A DNA stretch of 64,000 nt from Anaerolineae bacterium (GCA_003130835.1 QEXX01000088.1:1-64000), one strand, 5' to 3'. Numbered from the stretch's first letter, positions 10,124 through 21,238 are shown. The notes: a model not told the origin generated them from the letters alone. Translations and numbers: made by a program.

Positions 10124-10152
10124 TTGTTTTTTTGGTTAACTCAGGCTATAAT
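10124..10152 (+). promoter_or_regulatory. Promoter TTGTTT-N17-TATAAT for ABC ATPase
   Basis: Sigma-70-like hexamers with 17-bp spacing 35 bp before the ATG. Confidence 0.65.
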
Positions 10153-10187
10153 ACAGTCACTATACACAAAAAGAAAGGAGAAAAACC

Positions 10188-11288
10188 ATGGCTAGCGTCA
10201 CTTTTGATCACGTGACCAAAAAGTTTGGCGATGTCGTCGCCGTCAACGATTTGAACATTCATATCGAGGACAAAGAATTTCTGGTTCTGGTAGGTCCTTC
10301 GGGCTGCGGAAAATCAACTGCTCTGCGTTGTTTAGCTGGATTGGAAGATGTCACCTCGGGACGCATTTTGATCGGCGATCAGGTCGTCAACGATATTCCT
10401 CCTAAAGATCGCGATATCGCAATGGTCTTTCAATCGTATGCCCTTTACCCTCATATGACCGTCTTTGACAACATGGCTTTTGCCTTGAAACTGCGCAAAG
10501 TACCCAAAGATGAAATTAAACGCCGCGTTCACCAAGCCGCTGAACTGTTGGGCATTCAAGACCTGCTCAATCGTCGCCCGCGTCAGCTTTCCGGTGGACA
10601 ACGTCAACGAGTGGCAGTTGGTCGAGCGATCGTGCGCGAGCCAAAGGTTTTTCTCTTTGACGAACCACTCTCAAACTTAGACGCCAAATTGCGTGTAGAA
10701 ACCCGCGCCAACATCAGCAAACTGCATCTTCAACTTCAAACCACCTTTATTTACGTGACTCACGACCAAGTTGAAGCCATGACCATGGCTTCACGAATTG
10801 CGGTGATCAACCACGGTGTGCTACAACAAGTCGATACGCCACAGAATCTCTACGACAAACCCAACAATCTCTTTGTTGCCGGTTTCATTGGTTCGCCGGC
10901 GATGAATTTCTTCCACGCTCACATTCGTCGGGACAATGGCAAGATGTATGTCGATGGGACGACCTTTGCGGTTGAAGTTCCGAGTGAACGTCACGCTGTC
11001 TATGCTCCGTATATTGACAAACCGGTGATCTTGGGAATTCGTCCCGAAGATATTTACAACCCAGAATTCGCACCGCCTGGAATTCTTGCCCAACCGGTTG
11101 AAGCAACGGTAGACGTGACTGAGTTGATGGGTAACGAAATCTTTGTCTACCTAAAAAGCGGTGACCATAACTTTATTGCTCGGGTTGACCCGCGTTCTCG
11201 CTATACCATCAACCAACGAACTCAAGTTGTCTTTAATATGGCAAATATGCACATCTTTGATCCGGCAACAGAATTAGCCGTGCGTTAA
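10188..11288 (+). CDS. Sugar ABC transporter ATP-binding protein (MalK/UgpC/MsiK family)
   Basis: [69 protein letters not shown]-type C-terminal domain. Confidence 0.93.
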   Translation: MASVTFDHVTKKFGDVVAVNDLNIHIEDKEFLVLVGPSGCGKSTALRCLAGLEDVTSGRILIGDQVVNDIPPKDRDIAMVFQSYALYPHMTVFDNMAFALKLRKVPKDEIKRRVHQAAELLGIQDLLNRRPRQLSGGQRQRVAVGRAIVREPKVFLFDEPLSNLDAKLRVETRANISKLHLQLQTTFIYVTHDQVEAMTMASRIAVINHGVLQQVDTPQNLYDKPNNLFVAGFIGSPAMNFFHAHIRRDNGKMYVDGTTFAVEVPSERHAVYAPYIDKPVILGIRPEDIYNPEFAPPGILAQPVEATVDVTELMGNEIFVYLKSGDHNFIARVDPRSRYTINQRTQVVFNMANMHIFDPATELAVR

Positions 11289-11356
11289 AGGAATAATTTA
11301 TACATAAAGGCTGGCAATGTAGTTAGCCAATCTCATCAAATTTGGAGTTAGCATCC

Positions 11357-12121
11357 ATGTCAGAAACGCCTGCTTATAAACTCGTCTTAGTCCGTCATGG
11401 ACAAAGTGTTTGGAATCTTGAAAACCGCTTTACCGGGTGGACTGATGTTGGTCTGACCGAACAAGGAGTGCAAGAAGCGATCAATGCGGGTAAGATGTTA
11501 CGTGATCAAGGCTACCAGTTTGACATCGCTTTTACCTCGGTCTTAAAACGCGCCATCAAAACGCTCTGGATTATCCTTGAAGAGATGAATCTCGAATGGC
11601 TGCCGGTGATTAATGCCTGGCAACTGAATGAACGGCACTATGGCGCGCTCCAAGGCTTAAATAAGGCTGAAATGGCTGTCAAATATGGTGAAGCTCAAGT
11701 TAAACTCTGGCGACGCAGTTACGATGTGCCACCTCCGGCGTTAGATTGGGACGATCCACGCCATCCCCGCTTTGATCCCCGGTATGCTTCCTTGTCACGC
11801 GAGCAACTACCTAGCTGTGAGTCCCTAAAAGATACGGTACATCGCATGTTGCCGTATTGGTTTAGCGACATTGCCCCAACGATCAAAAGCGGCAAACGCG
11901 TTCTGATTTCCGCGCATGGCAACAGCCTGCGCGCTCTAGTCAAATACCTAGATAACATCTCCGATGAAGAGATTGTCGAGCTGAATATCCCCACCGGTAT
12001 TCCTCTGGTCTATGAGCTAGATGAAGACCTCAAACCCATCACCCATTACTATTTAGCCGACGAAGAAACCGTGCGCAAAGCTGCCGAAGCCGTAGCTGCT
12101 CAAGGGAAAGCGAAGGTATAG
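11357..12121 (+). CDS. gpmA: 2,3-bisphosphoglycerate-dependent phosphoglycerate mutase
   Basis: [54 protein letters not shown]. Confidence 0.95.
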   Translation: MSETPAYKLVLVRHGQSVWNLENRFTGWTDVGLTEQGVQEAINAGKMLRDQGYQFDIAFTSVLKRAIKTLWIILEEMNLEWLPVINAWQLNERHYGALQGLNKAEMAVKYGEAQVKLWRRSYDVPPPALDWDDPRHPRFDPRYASLSREQLPSCESLKDTVHRMLPYWFSDIAPTIKSGKRVLISAHGNSLRALVKYLDNISDEEIVELNIPTGIPLVYELDEDLKPITHYYLADEETVRKAAEAVAAQGKAKV

Positions 12122-12141
12122 CCTATCATCCGCAAATGGTC

Positions 12142-12177
12142 AAAAACCCGCTTGTTATCAAACGAGCGGGTTTTTTA
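12142..12177 (+). terminator. Rho-independent terminator after gpmA
   Basis: AAAAACCCGCT...AGCGGGTTTTTT hairpin plus T tract. Confidence 0.88.
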
Positions 12178-12202
12178 TTGTTAAACAACCAAAACGTCGC
12201 AC

Positions 12203-12856
12203 TTAGTCAATTTTCCATTTCCACAAGCTAAGGCCCCCTAAAATTGCCAAGCCGCCGACAAACAAGAAGGTATCCCGCCAAAACCGTTCTGGGAACAAGC
12301 GGATTAAAGTATCCGACCAGAGAAAAGTCCAAGTGCCGGGTTCAAAGAAGATGTTATGAAATGCCACAAAGAAAATTCCAAAACCAATCAGGACAAACAG
12401 CAAGATACCGCCCAACAAAATCAGGGTCCAAAGGCCGCCGCGCTGCAATGCAACTCGAAAATCTCTCCATCGCCCGCTTCTCCACGCAAAAACACCGGCG
12501 GCAAAAAAGAAGACCAATACGCCATACCACACCTGCAAGGTCACCTGGACGACATTTTTCACGTCCACCATATGACGCAACTCGCGCTGGTTATACACTG
12601 GGTTACCATCCGCAAAGCGTAGGTCAGCTAAGAACTCGATACCCGCATCATTGAGTAGATACGCTAAGGCTATCCCGGACCAATACAAACGTTCTTCTTT
12701 TGTGAAGCCGTAAGGATCGGGGGGAAAACCCGGTAGATTGTATTCAATCTGTAGAAAAACGGGGGTCATAAGCAAACGCACAGCCGTCAGGGTCAAAACG
12801 ACTGGGGTTAAGAAGCTCACCAACCACCACAAGATAGTCAAGATAATCTTCTTCAT
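12203..12856 (-). CDS. TIGR01906/DUF1461-like integral membrane protein
   Basis: MKKIILTILWWLVSFLTPVVLTL..., ELRHMVDVKNVV, multiple TMs; ATG at 12856 overlaps upstream stop (ATGA). Confidence 0.7.
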   Translation of the reverse strand: MKKIILTILWWLVSFLTPVVLTLTAVRLLMTPVFLQIEYNLPGFPPDPYGFTKEERLYWSGIALAYLLNDAGIEFLADLRFADGNPVYNQRELRHMVDVKNVVQVTLQVWYGVLVFFFAAGVFAWRSGRWRDFRVALQRGGLWTLILLGGILLFVLIGFGIFFVAFHNIFFEPGTWTFLWSDTLIRLFPERFWRDTFLFVGGLAILGGLSLWKWKID

Positions 12857-14427
12857 TGTAGCGTCTCCATTTCTCCGGAAAATAGGAACTTTATCATCAA
12901 TTGATTGGTCATCCATTCAATTGGGGCACGATCGTCAGTAAACACGATCTGGGATTCTGGCACAGGTTGCTGATAGAGGACAAATCGTTGCATCACCTCA
13001 ATCAATAATGGGTGGATATCTTGACGCTGATAAAAAGCCAACAAGTTTTGGTACAAATTTTCAACGCGGGTAGGAGATTTGGTGGCGTAGATCACCGAGT
13101 TGAACGTATCCGGCAGATCCATAACGTAAATCGAGGGGAACACTATCCTAAGGGTTCCCACAAATCCATCGATTAAACGTCGATCGTTCGGCGCGCGGCC
13201 CACATTGATTGCAACCACGCCATCATCGCTGAGATGGTCAGAGAGGATTTGAAAGAACTCAACAGTTGTCAAGTGCCAAGGAATATAAGGCGGGCGGTAA
13301 GCATCGACAGTGATTAATTGATACTGGTGCGGACTATGCGCAATCCCCCAACGGCCGTCTTGAGCGATTGGGTTAAGATTGGGGAGGGTCATCTCAAAGT
13401 ATTGCTGTCCAATTTTGATGATCTCAGGATCGATCTCATAGCCATCAATTGGGATTGAGCCAAATACCACAGTGGCTTGGCGAGCCGTTGTCCCAGCAGC
13501 TAAGCCAATAATGGCGATTCTGCGAACATTACTGGGTTCGTAAACGCCATCATTGGCTGCTAAGTTAAAAAATGGACCGACCAGAAACTGTTCCCAAGGG
13601 CCGCCATAAAATAATTGATGCTCATGCCAAATCGAGTGAATACCTTGTCCTTCGTTCAAACGAAGGTAGCGATAGCCATCGTTCTCCAAGACTTGAATAT
13701 AGTTATAAGCCGATTCGCTTTCAAAAATCTGGCCGACGCTGCTCTTTAGTGGCCTTCCCCCCATAAAAAACAAACACCCCAATAAGAATAATAGCATTGC
13801 GGCAAACAACACTCTAGGCTTTAACCCGTACCTCCACCCCCCAAGCAAAGCGATCATACAAACCAAGCAACCAAAAGCGTAAAAAGTGCGGTAGGTTCCG
13901 ATCAAGGGGATGGAGATCAAGACAGGGACAAAGGCACCGAGAAACGATCCGAGGGTCGAGATGGCATAGAGACGACCAGCCGTTTTCCCGGAGGACTGCC
14001 GGTCTTCGACCAACAAACGGATTGCAAACGGTGAAATCATCCCTAACAAAGTCACCGGAATGCTAAATAAAATCAATACCACACTAAAGGATCCGAATAA
14101 AATCCCAAGGTTGAGTTCATCAAATGCCTGCGAAGCGAGACGCAAGATCGGTTGGGATAGAAGCGGAATTAAACCAGTTGTAAACCCTCCCAACCCAAGC
14201 AGAAGATATAGAAAATTCGCTGCAGGATAACGGTCAGCCAGGTTGCCCCCAATAAAATAACCGGCTGCTAAGAAGATTAAGATTAAGCCAATGATCGATG
14301 CCCATACCAGATTGCTATTGCCGTAAACATTACCAATCAAGCGAGAAGCGCTCATCTCAACCGCTAAAGCCGTCATTCCGCTAATGAAAACAACGATATA
14401 AATGAATTTTCGCTCGGGTGGGCTCAT
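12853..14427 (-). CDS. Fused membrane/spermidine-synthase-like protein
   Basis: N-terminal TM region (EMSASRLIGNVYGNSNLVWASIIG) plus Rossmann-like SpeE portion (IAIIGLAAGTTARQ, DGYEIDPEIIKI, VDAYRPPYIPWHLTTVEFF). Confidence 0.85.
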   Translation of the reverse strand: MSPPERKFIYIVVFISGMTALAVEMSASRLIGNVYGNSNLVWASIIGLILIFLAAGYFIGGNLADRYPAANFLYLLLGLGGFTTGLIPLLSQPILRLASQAFDELNLGILFGSFSVVLILFSIPVTLLGMISPFAIRLLVEDRQSSGKTAGRLYAISTLGSFLGAFVPVLISIPLIGTYRTFYAFGCLVCMIALLGGWRYGLKPRVLFAAMLLFLLGCLFFMGGRPLKSSVGQIFESESAYNYIQVLENDGYRYLRLNEGQGIHSIWHEHQLFYGGPWEQFLVGPFFNLAANDGVYEPSNVRRIAIIGLAAGTTARQATVVFGSIPIDGYEIDPEIIKIGQQYFEMTLPNLNPIAQDGRWGIAHSPHQYQLITVDAYRPPYIPWHLTTVEFFQILSDHLSDDGVVAINVGRAPNDRRLIDGFVGTLRIVFPSIYVMDLPDTFNSVIYATKSPTRVENLYQNLLAFYQRQDIHPLLIEVMQRFVLYQQPVPESQIVFTDDRAPIEWMTNQLMIKFLFSGEMETLQ

Positions 14428-14440
14428 TAACGCTCTGTAC

Positions 14441-15133
14441 TTAGCTGTTTAAGTTTGCAAGGAGAAATGCTCGCCCAATCTGTAGATACATTTTTGCGCG
14501 GTTGAGAATGCCATCAAAGATTCCCCGATGGATCTCACTGGGCGGATGAAACACACCGCGCCAAATCACGTATTTACAGCGCCAATGTTTGCGAAAGCTG
14601 GCAACGGTAATCGCGGTTTCTAGCCCATACCCTTCAGCAGCTTTCCAACAAATCCCCTCCAAATGCTTTCTCCACAGACAACGTTGTCCGGATAGCCAGG
14701 GCGTCGCCCAATGACTGAAATCCGAATAAATCTTTCCCCCGCGGAAAATTCCAACGGTCATGTCCAGATTATCTTTCAATACTCCAATGATGAGTTCTTC
14801 TACGTGCTGAACTCTCAAACCCCACAGATCGGCATCCAGCAGCAGGATTAGATCGGATTGTGTGGACTGTAAACCCGAAAAAACCGCTTGCCCTTTCCCC
14901 AAGTTTCTGGCATGGGTTAAGAGATGGATTCTCGCATCACAATCCATCGCCTCGACAACCTTCTGAGCACTTCCGTCTGTAGAACCATCATCAACAACCA
15001 CAATTTGTTGAATTAATTCACATTGGCAGAGGATATCCAAAACCCGTTTGACCGCGGATGCTTCGTTATACACCGGGAGAACTGCCGAAATGGATGGAAA
15101 ACCTTGTTGAAAAGAAGATGGGGTGACAGCCAA
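14441..15133 (-). CDS. Family 2 glycosyltransferase (TTG start)
   Basis: ISAVLPVYNEASAVKRVL, IVVDDGSTDGS, ARNLGKGQAVFSGL, LLLDADLWG; SD GAGG upstream of TTG. Confidence 0.88.
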   Translation of the reverse strand: MAVTPSSFQQGFPSISAVLPVYNEASAVKRVLDILCQCELIQQIVVVDDGSTDGSAQKVVEAMDCDARIHLLTHARNLGKGQAVFSGLQSTQSDLILLLDADLWGLRVQHVEELIIGVLKDNLDMTVGIFRGGKIYSDFSHWATPWLSGQRCLWRKHLEGICWKAAEGYGLETAITVASFRKHWRCKYVIWRGVFHPPSEIHRGIFDGILNRAKMYLQIGRAFLLANLNS

Positions 15134-15374
15134 CTGATCCTCGATAAAAATGGATGTAAATCAAATAGCCAACCTTATTTAGACTGCTCAGATTATAATC
15201 GATTCCATCTCTTTTCTTTTCAGGACATTCGTCTTTTAGAAATGGGTATATCAAGACCTGCGCCTGTTGTTGGTTCGTTACGCAGGCATAAACCTAGTGG
15301 TTCGAGTGTTTACGACTTTAGGGTTGATTCGTACTTGGTATAATACTTGTAATACTGATCTGAGGTGAGAAATG

Positions 15375-18125
15375 ATGTCTTCAGAACGATTTTCGGGAGC
15401 GAGAATTCGTCAAGAATTTATTGATTTTTTTATCGCCAGAGGCCACACCTTTGTTCCTTCATCCAGTTTAGTGCCGGGTGGAGACCAGACCCTGCTGTTT
15501 ACAAACTCAGGTATGGTGCAATTTAAGGACGTATTTTTAGGAATTGACAGACGTCCGTACCGGCGGGCTGCTAATTCTCAAAAATGTATGCGCGTTGCAG
15601 GAAAACACAATGACCTTGACGATGTTGGCCGCGATGACACCCACCATACCTTTTTTGAGATGCTGGGCAACTGGTCTTTTGGTGACTATTACAAGAAGGA
15701 AGCCATTGCCTGGGCTTGGGAATTGTTAACCGAAGTTTGGAAACTCCCCAAAGACCGATTGTGGGCGACTTGTTTTCGAGACGATCAAGGCAATATCCCC
15801 GAAGATACTGAAGCAGCTGAAAACTGGAAGGCGCAACCGGGCATAGACCCCAGCCATGTGCTCTTTTTTGGGCGCAAAGAGAATTTCTGGGAAATGGCAG
15901 AAGTAGGGCCGTGCGGTCCTTGCAGTGAGATTCATATCGATCGAGGTCCAGAATTTTGTGATAAAAAAGATCAGCCCGGGCACGTTTGTCGGGTCAACGG
16001 GGGTTGTCAACGATTTTTGGAATTATGGAACTTGGTCTTCATTCAATATAATCGTCTAAGCCCAACCGAGCTCGAGCCGCTGCCGGAAAAGCACGTTGAT
16101 ACCGGTATGGGCTTAGAAAGAATTGTCTCGGTCTTGCAAAACGTCTCCTCCAACTACCGCACCGATCTGTTTTGGCCGATGATGCAGTGTGTCCAATCCT
16201 TAACTGGGCATTCCGATCAGGAGCGCGAACAAAACCTCACCCCCTATCGTGTGATCGCCGATCACTCCCGAGCAGCAACCTTCCTAATCGCCGACGGCGT
16301 AGTGCCAGGTAATATTGGGCGAAATTATATTTGCCGCATGATCATCCGCCGCGCCGCTCGCTTTGGCAGCAAGATTGGCTTGAACGAACCTTTCCTTGCC
16401 AAAGTTGCCGAGGTTGTCATCGATCAGTATGGAGCGTTCTACCCCGAACTGGAGCGCAACCGAAAAGCAATCTGCGACTCAATCACTCGTGAAGAAATCC
16501 GCTTCCATAAGACACTCGAAACAGGGCTAACGAAATTGGAAAACCTAATGGAGCGCTTACGCGAGCAGGGTGAAACGCATCTCGCAGGAGATTTAGCCTT
16601 TGATTTATATGCAACCTATGGGCTTCCCTTAGAGATTACCAAAGATATCCTCACCGAAAACCAATTTACGGTGGATGAAGCCGGTTTTCAGCGTGCAATG
16701 GAAGAGCATCGTCTTGCTTCAGGCGCAGGAGAAGCTTTTGGGGAACTCGGTGGTGAGGATGTCGATATCTATCGCCAAATCTTTGAACAGCTCACCTCCC
16801 AAAAGAAACTGTCTTCCGCCGGGGTTGAGCATGACCCTTATTCACAATTATCCGTTCAGGGAGAAATTCTCGCCCTTGTCCAAGATGGTCAGCAAACTCC
16901 TGTTGCGCAGACCGGTCAGCGCGTCGAGGTCATCTTACCTCACACCTGCTTTTATTTAGAAAGCGGGGGTCAGGTCTCGGATACCGGCTGGATTCACTCG
17001 GTGAACGGCTACGAATGGGAGATTGAAGTAGAAGATGTGCGTAAACCAGCAGCCGGCATCATCGTGCACATTGGCAAGGTTACCAAAGGGTCACCCAAAG
17101 TAGGCGACTTTGCCATTGCCGAGGTAGATAGCCGCCGGCGACAAGACATTATGCGCAACCATACAGCGACCCATCTGCTTCATCGCCATTTACGACGAGT
17201 GCTTGGCGAACACGCTCGCCAGGCCGGTTCATTGGTTGCGCCTGATCGCTTGCGTTTCGATTTTACCCACCCCGAACCGCTAACACCGCAACAATTGCAA
17301 GCCATCCAAGATGGGGTGAACCAGGACATCCTGGATGACTACCCCTTACATATCGAATACAAACCACTCCAAAAAGCGATTGAGGATGGGGCAATCGCCC
17401 TATTTGGCGAGAAATACGGCGAGATCGTCCGCAACGTGACCATTGGTGCAGATGAAACGCTTTCGAATGAACTGTGTGGCGGCACGCACGTTGAGCATAC
17501 TGGTCAAATCAGCCTTTTCTTGATTCTATCCGAAGGCAGTGCAGCAGCCGGCATTCGCCGCATCGAAGCTGTTACCGGACGAAGAGCCTATGAGGTGGCT
17601 GCTCAGCGAATGAACATTCTTTCCCAAGTTGCGGCAAGTTTGTCGGTTTCTCCCGAAAACCTTGTCTCAAAAGTGCAGCGTGTTCTTGAGGATCTCGATA
17701 CTTCACACAAGCAGATTCTGACCCTCAAGCAACAAGTAATTCAACAAGAATTCGAAAAAGAATGGCAAAAGCATCAAAAACGAATTGGGAAGCTCACCTA
17801 CGTGTCCTTCCATTTTGCGGATGCTGAACCCCAAACCTTGCGCCAAATCGTGGATTATTTCCGTCAGAAAAACCCCCAAAAAGGCCTCATCGTCTTATCC
17901 AGTGAGGTCAATCGCCGCCCGCAAGTCTTGGTCGGCATCACCGATGATTTGGTAAAGGAGGGTTGGAACGCGATCGATCTCGTCCGTTATCTAGCAGAGC
18001 CGCTGGGCGGTGGTGGAGGGGGGCGCCCCAATCTGGCACAAGCAGGCGGCAAAGATAGTAGCAAGCTCTCTGAGGCGATTACCCGCGCCGAGGCATGGAT
18101 TTTGAACAAGCTGAACGGAGGCTGA
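15375..18125 (+). CDS. alaS: Alanyl-tRNA synthetase (start 15372 or 15375)
   Basis: SGARIRQEFIDFF, NSGMVQFKDVFLG, RNHTATHLLHRHLR, ELCGGTHVEHTGQI, DHRA C-terminal GGGGGGRPNLAQAGG. Confidence 0.97.
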   Translation: MSSERFSGARIRQEFIDFFIARGHTFVPSSSLVPGGDQTLLFTNSGMVQFKDVFLGIDRRPYRRAANSQKCMRVAGKHNDLDDVGRDDTHHTFFEMLGNWSFGDYYKKEAIAWAWELLTEVWKLPKDRLWATCFRDDQGNIPEDTEAAENWKAQPGIDPSHVLFFGRKENFWEMAEVGPCGPCSEIHIDRGPEFCDKKDQPGHVCRVNGGCQRFLELWNLVFIQYNRLSPTELEPLPEKHVDTGMGLERIVSVLQNVSSNYRTDLFWPMMQCVQSLTGHSDQEREQNLTPYRVIADHSRAATFLIADGVVPGNIGRNYICRMIIRRAARFGSKIGLNEPFLAKVAEVVIDQYGAFYPELERNRKAICDSITREEIRFHKTLETGLTKLENLMERLREQGETHLAGDLAFDLYATYGLPLEITKDILTENQFTVDEAGFQRAMEEHRLASGAGEAFGELGGEDVDIYRQIFEQLTSQKKLSSAGVEHDPYSQLSVQGEILALVQDGQQTPVAQTGQRVEVILPHTCFYLESGGQVSDTGWIHSVNGYEWEIEVEDVRKPAAGIIVHIGKVTKGSPKVGDFAIAEVDSRRRQDIMRNHTATHLLHRHLRRVLGEHARQAGSLVAPDRLRFDFTHPEPLTPQQLQAIQDGVNQDILDDYPLHIEYKPLQKAIEDGAIALFGEKYGEIVRNVTIGADETLSNELCGGTHVEHTGQISLFLILSEGSAAAGIRRIEAVTGRRAYEVAAQRMNILSQVAASLSVSPENLVSKVQRVLEDLDTSHKQILTLKQQVIQQEFEKEWQKHQKRIGKLTYVSFHFADAEPQTLRQIVDYFRQKNPQKGLIVLSSEVNRRPQVLVGITDDLVKEGWNAIDLVRYLAEPLGGGGGGRPNLAQAGGKDSSKLSEAITRAEAWILNKLNGG

Positions 18126-18153
18126 TGTTTCCACCTCCCGTTTCTAGCCATCC

Positions 18154-19677
18154 ATGAAAACACAAATTCTGCAATTAGAAACACATGATGATTTGATTTC
18201 TATCCTCGATAAAATCGGCTGGACTCAAACCGAACGAGTCTTACTCGTGCTACCTCGCCGCAGGAGAATCCTCAACCACAAATTGGATCTCCTGCGGTTG
18301 AAGCGGCACAGCAGCCAAAGGGGATGTCAGATTGCGATCGTGACCACTGACTCGTTGGTCAAAACACTAGCAAAGGAAGTAAATATCCCCACTTTCCATT
18401 CGATTCAAAAAGCCAACCAAGTGGACTGGCCGACAAGCTTCGAGCCTAAAGATCGCTTCTCGCCAAACAACGACAACGATTTCAAAAGACAACCCCTCGA
18501 AGCTCAAAAAGCAGCCCTTCAAGCCAGCCGGGCAAATCCATCGACGAATGCTTTACCGCTTTGGGCAAGACTCGCTTGGTTTAGCCTTGCCATTTTAGCC
18601 GTGATGAGTATTGTCGGCGTCCTGGCACCGAGCGCCACGATTCGCATCACACCCCCTGTTCAACAACAAAGCCTCACAATCCCGATTCTCGTCACCCGGC
18701 GCGTCCAACAAACGCGTATCTCCGGTGAACTGCCAATTTCCACACTTAAAGTGACGGTCAGCGGACAAAAGACGCTTAAGACGAGCGGTTCTGTTACGAT
18801 TCCAAAGGATTTCGCCGTGGGGGAAGTGATTCTAACCAATCTTACTGACCAGCCTCTCGAAGTCCCTGCTGGCACTCCTGTGCGAACGTTAGACCCCACC
18901 CCACGCCGCTATGTTACTCAGCAAACCGTCCTCCTCACGCCAACTGGGGATGAGAAGAGCGCCACCGTTGCTGTTCAAGCGATCGAGAACGGAGCAAGCT
19001 TCAATATACCCCCGAACGCAATCAAAGCCGTTGAAGGGCTTCTGGGATTAAAAATCAGCGTAACCAACCCGCAACCAATCCAAGGCGGAAGCAACCTCAT
19101 CGCCTCTGCGCCAAGTCAGCAAGACCGCCAATTACTTTTCCGACAATTGCAAGCTGAACTACTCGAGAAAGCCAAAGACCAAATCAGAAACGACCTCCCA
19201 GAGGGAGCTCTCCTTCTTCCCGACTCAGCAGTGCAAATTCAGGTACTCCGTCAACAGTACACTCCTGAGGAAATCATTCCGTCCGATAGGCTTTCTTTAG
19301 ATCTCGAAATCGCAGTTTCGTTTGGCGTTGTTAACCGCCAATCAATCTTAGATTTAGGTGACCAGATTTTTGCCTCTTCTCTGCCGGTTGGCTATCAGCC
19401 TATGCGCGAAACCTTTATCGCCTATTGTCAAACCCCGCTCACTCCCACAAATAGCGGTGATTACACCTGTAATCTCGAAATCTCCCGAAAAGTGCAACAA
19501 ACGATTGATGCCGAAGAAGTTCGGCGTTTGGTAATCAGCAAACCGATAGCCATCGCTTCTCAGAGTTTACAACAATCCTACCACTTGACCGAACCACCCC
19601 GCATCGAGATGAAGCCCAACTGGTTTCCAATCCTACCCTTGTTGCCTATGCGAATTGACATCGTGATAGAAAAATGA
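18154..19677 (+). CDS. Baseplate J/gp47-like membrane-anchored protein of the Chloroflexota envelope type
   Basis: N-terminal ERVLLVLPRRRRIL...LAKEVNIPTF domain, one TM, then baseplate-J-like beta region; between alaS and ruvX. Confidence 0.6.
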   Translation: MKTQILQLETHDDLISILDKIGWTQTERVLLVLPRRRRILNHKLDLLRLKRHSSQRGCQIAIVTTDSLVKTLAKEVNIPTFHSIQKANQVDWPTSFEPKDRFSPNNDNDFKRQPLEAQKAALQASRANPSTNALPLWARLAWFSLAILAVMSIVGVLAPSATIRITPPVQQQSLTIPILVTRRVQQTRISGELPISTLKVTVSGQKTLKTSGSVTIPKDFAVGEVILTNLTDQPLEVPAGTPVRTLDPTPRRYVTQQTVLLTPTGDEKSATVAVQAIENGASFNIPPNAIKAVEGLLGLKISVTNPQPIQGGSNLIASAPSQQDRQLLFRQLQAELLEKAKDQIRNDLPEGALLLPDSAVQIQVLRQQYTPEEIIPSDRLSLDLEIAVSFGVVNRQSILDLGDQIFASSLPVGYQPMRETFIAYCQTPLTPTNSGDYTCNLEISRKVQQTIDAEEVRRLVISKPIAIASQSLQQSYHLTEPPRIEMKPNWFPILPLLPMRIDIVIEK

Positions 19678-20093
19678 AAATCCTAGCTATTGACCCTGGT
19701 CAACAAAGAATCGGTGTTGCAATTAGCGATGCAAGCGGTAAAGTAGCTTTTCCATTGACGGTCATCCCGCACCAATCAAAACGGGCGGATGCCGAACGGA
19801 TTCTTGCACTGGCACAAGAGCATCAAGTTGGCCTAATCTTGATCGGCCAAGCCTTGGGTCTCGATCAGCAACCCACCTTACAGAGCCGTCGCTCATTTAA
19901 TTTAGCTCAAACCTTACAAGCCCTGACAACCATCCCTGTCCGCTTGTGGGATGAGTTTGAAACCACACAAATTGCGCTGCAAGCCCGACAGGAAATGGGC
20001 ATAAAAGGGAAAAAGAAAACCAATCCCATCGACGCATTAGCTGCAGTAGTTCTTTTACAATCCTATCTAGATAACAGTTCAACTTCCGAATGA
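19674..20093 (+). CDS. ruvX: RuvX/YqgF-like Holliday junction resolvase
   Basis: ILAIDPGQQRIGVAISD, GLILIGQALGLD, LWDEFETTQIA, IDALAAVVLLQSYL. Confidence 0.85.
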   Translation: MKILAIDPGQQRIGVAISDASGKVAFPLTVIPHQSKRADAERILALAQEHQVGLILIGQALGLDQQPTLQSRRSFNLAQTLQALTTIPVRLWDEFETTQIALQARQEMGIKGKKKTNPIDALAAVVLLQSYLDNSSTSE

Positions 20094-21238
20094 TGACTTC
20101 ATCCAAACGCTTTCTTCCATGCTTCATCCTTGTTGTCGTGATTCTCTTGTGTGTTTTTACGGTCAGTCTTATGACCTACAGCCTGTTTTTTATTCAGAGA
20201 GAAGTTGAGCAAACTTTCGGAAAAGCTCCTGCGCATCTCGATCCTCCACAGAAACTTCGGTTTCAAGTTTTGCTCTATGTCCATCGCAAAACCCTATTAA
20301 CTCCGCTCAACCCCAACGCCCCCTTACAATCTTTCACCATTTCCCCGAATGAACCAACCCAGCGCATCCTACAGCGATTAGCCGAAGAAGGCATAATTTC
20401 AGACCCGCAAGCATTGCAAATCTTCATGCAATACCAGAATTACGACACCCAAATCCAAAGCGGGGAACATCTCTTGAGCCCCGCAATGAGTCCGCAGCAA
20501 ATTGCCCAAGCTCTTATCGATCCAGCTAACCTGCTGATTCAGTTTAACCTATTGGCTGGATGGAGAAATGAAGAAGTCGCAGCAGCGCTGGCAGCCTCTG
20601 GCCTCAGTTTCTCCGCCCAAGCGTTCTTAGACGCAGCCGATCAACCCCTTGAGCTTTTCCTTCCACAACGAATATCCACAGCATCGATTCGCAATCTACA
20701 AGGTTTCTTAATGCCGGCCACATACCGGCTCTTAAAGAATGCGTCCCCAGAGGAATTGCTCAGTCTATTTACCCAAAACTTTAACACTCAGGTTACAACG
20801 GAGCTTGAGCACAAGTTCCAAGAACAAGGATTATCGCTCTATGAAGGCATCATCCTTGCCTCAATTGTCCAACGGGAAAGCATGCTTGAAGAAGAAATGC
20901 CCCTTATCGCCTCGGTATTTCTCAATCGGCTGCGCGCCCAAATGAAGCTAGATTCGGACGCCACGGTTCAGTACGCTCTAGGATACAACGAAGCCCAAAA
21001 AACCTGGTGGACCAATCCTCTGAGTACAGCCGATTTTTCAATTGACTCGCCCTATAATACCTACCGATATGCTGGCTTACCCCCTACGCCAATCTGCAAT
21101 CCCGGTTTGACCGCTATCCGCGCAGTTGCTGAAGCGCCGCAGACAGATTATTTTTACTTCCGCGCCGCTTGTGACGGTAGTGGCCGGCATCTGTTTGCCA
21201 ATACCTACGCCGAACATCTCGAAAATGCTTGTCCTTAA
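20090..21238 (+). CDS. mltG: Endolytic transglycosylase MltG
   Basis: ILASIVQRESMLEEEMPLIASVFLNRL, LDSDATVQYALG, SPYNTYRYAGLPPTPICNPG. Confidence 0.94.
   Translation: MMTSSKRFLPCFILVVVILLCVFTVSLMTYSLFFIQREVEQTFGKAPAHLDPPQKLRFQVLLYVHRKTLLTPLNPNAPLQSFTISPNEPTQRILQRLAEEGIISDPQALQIFMQYQNYDTQIQSGEHLLSPAMSPQQIAQALIDPANLLIQFNLLAGWRNEEVAAALAASGLSFSAQAFLDAADQPLELFLPQRISTASIRNLQGFLMPATYRLLKNASPEELLSLFTQNFNTQVTTELEHKFQEQGLSLYEGIILASIVQRESMLEEEMPLIASVFLNRLRAQMKLDSDATVQYALGYNEAQKTWWTNPLSTADFSIDSPYNTYRYAGLPPTPICNPGLTAIRAVAEAPQTDYFYFRAACDGSGRHLFANTYAEHLENACP

Noticed and set aside
15250-15371. Possible structured leader (CCTGCG...CGCAGG) upstream of alaS as a T-box or riboswitch
   Set aside because: No T-box core or terminator; the short hairpin alone is not convincing.
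18154-19677. Prophage or contractile injection system implied by the baseplate J label
   Set aside because: No other tail, capsid or portal genes in the window; flanked by housekeeping genes.
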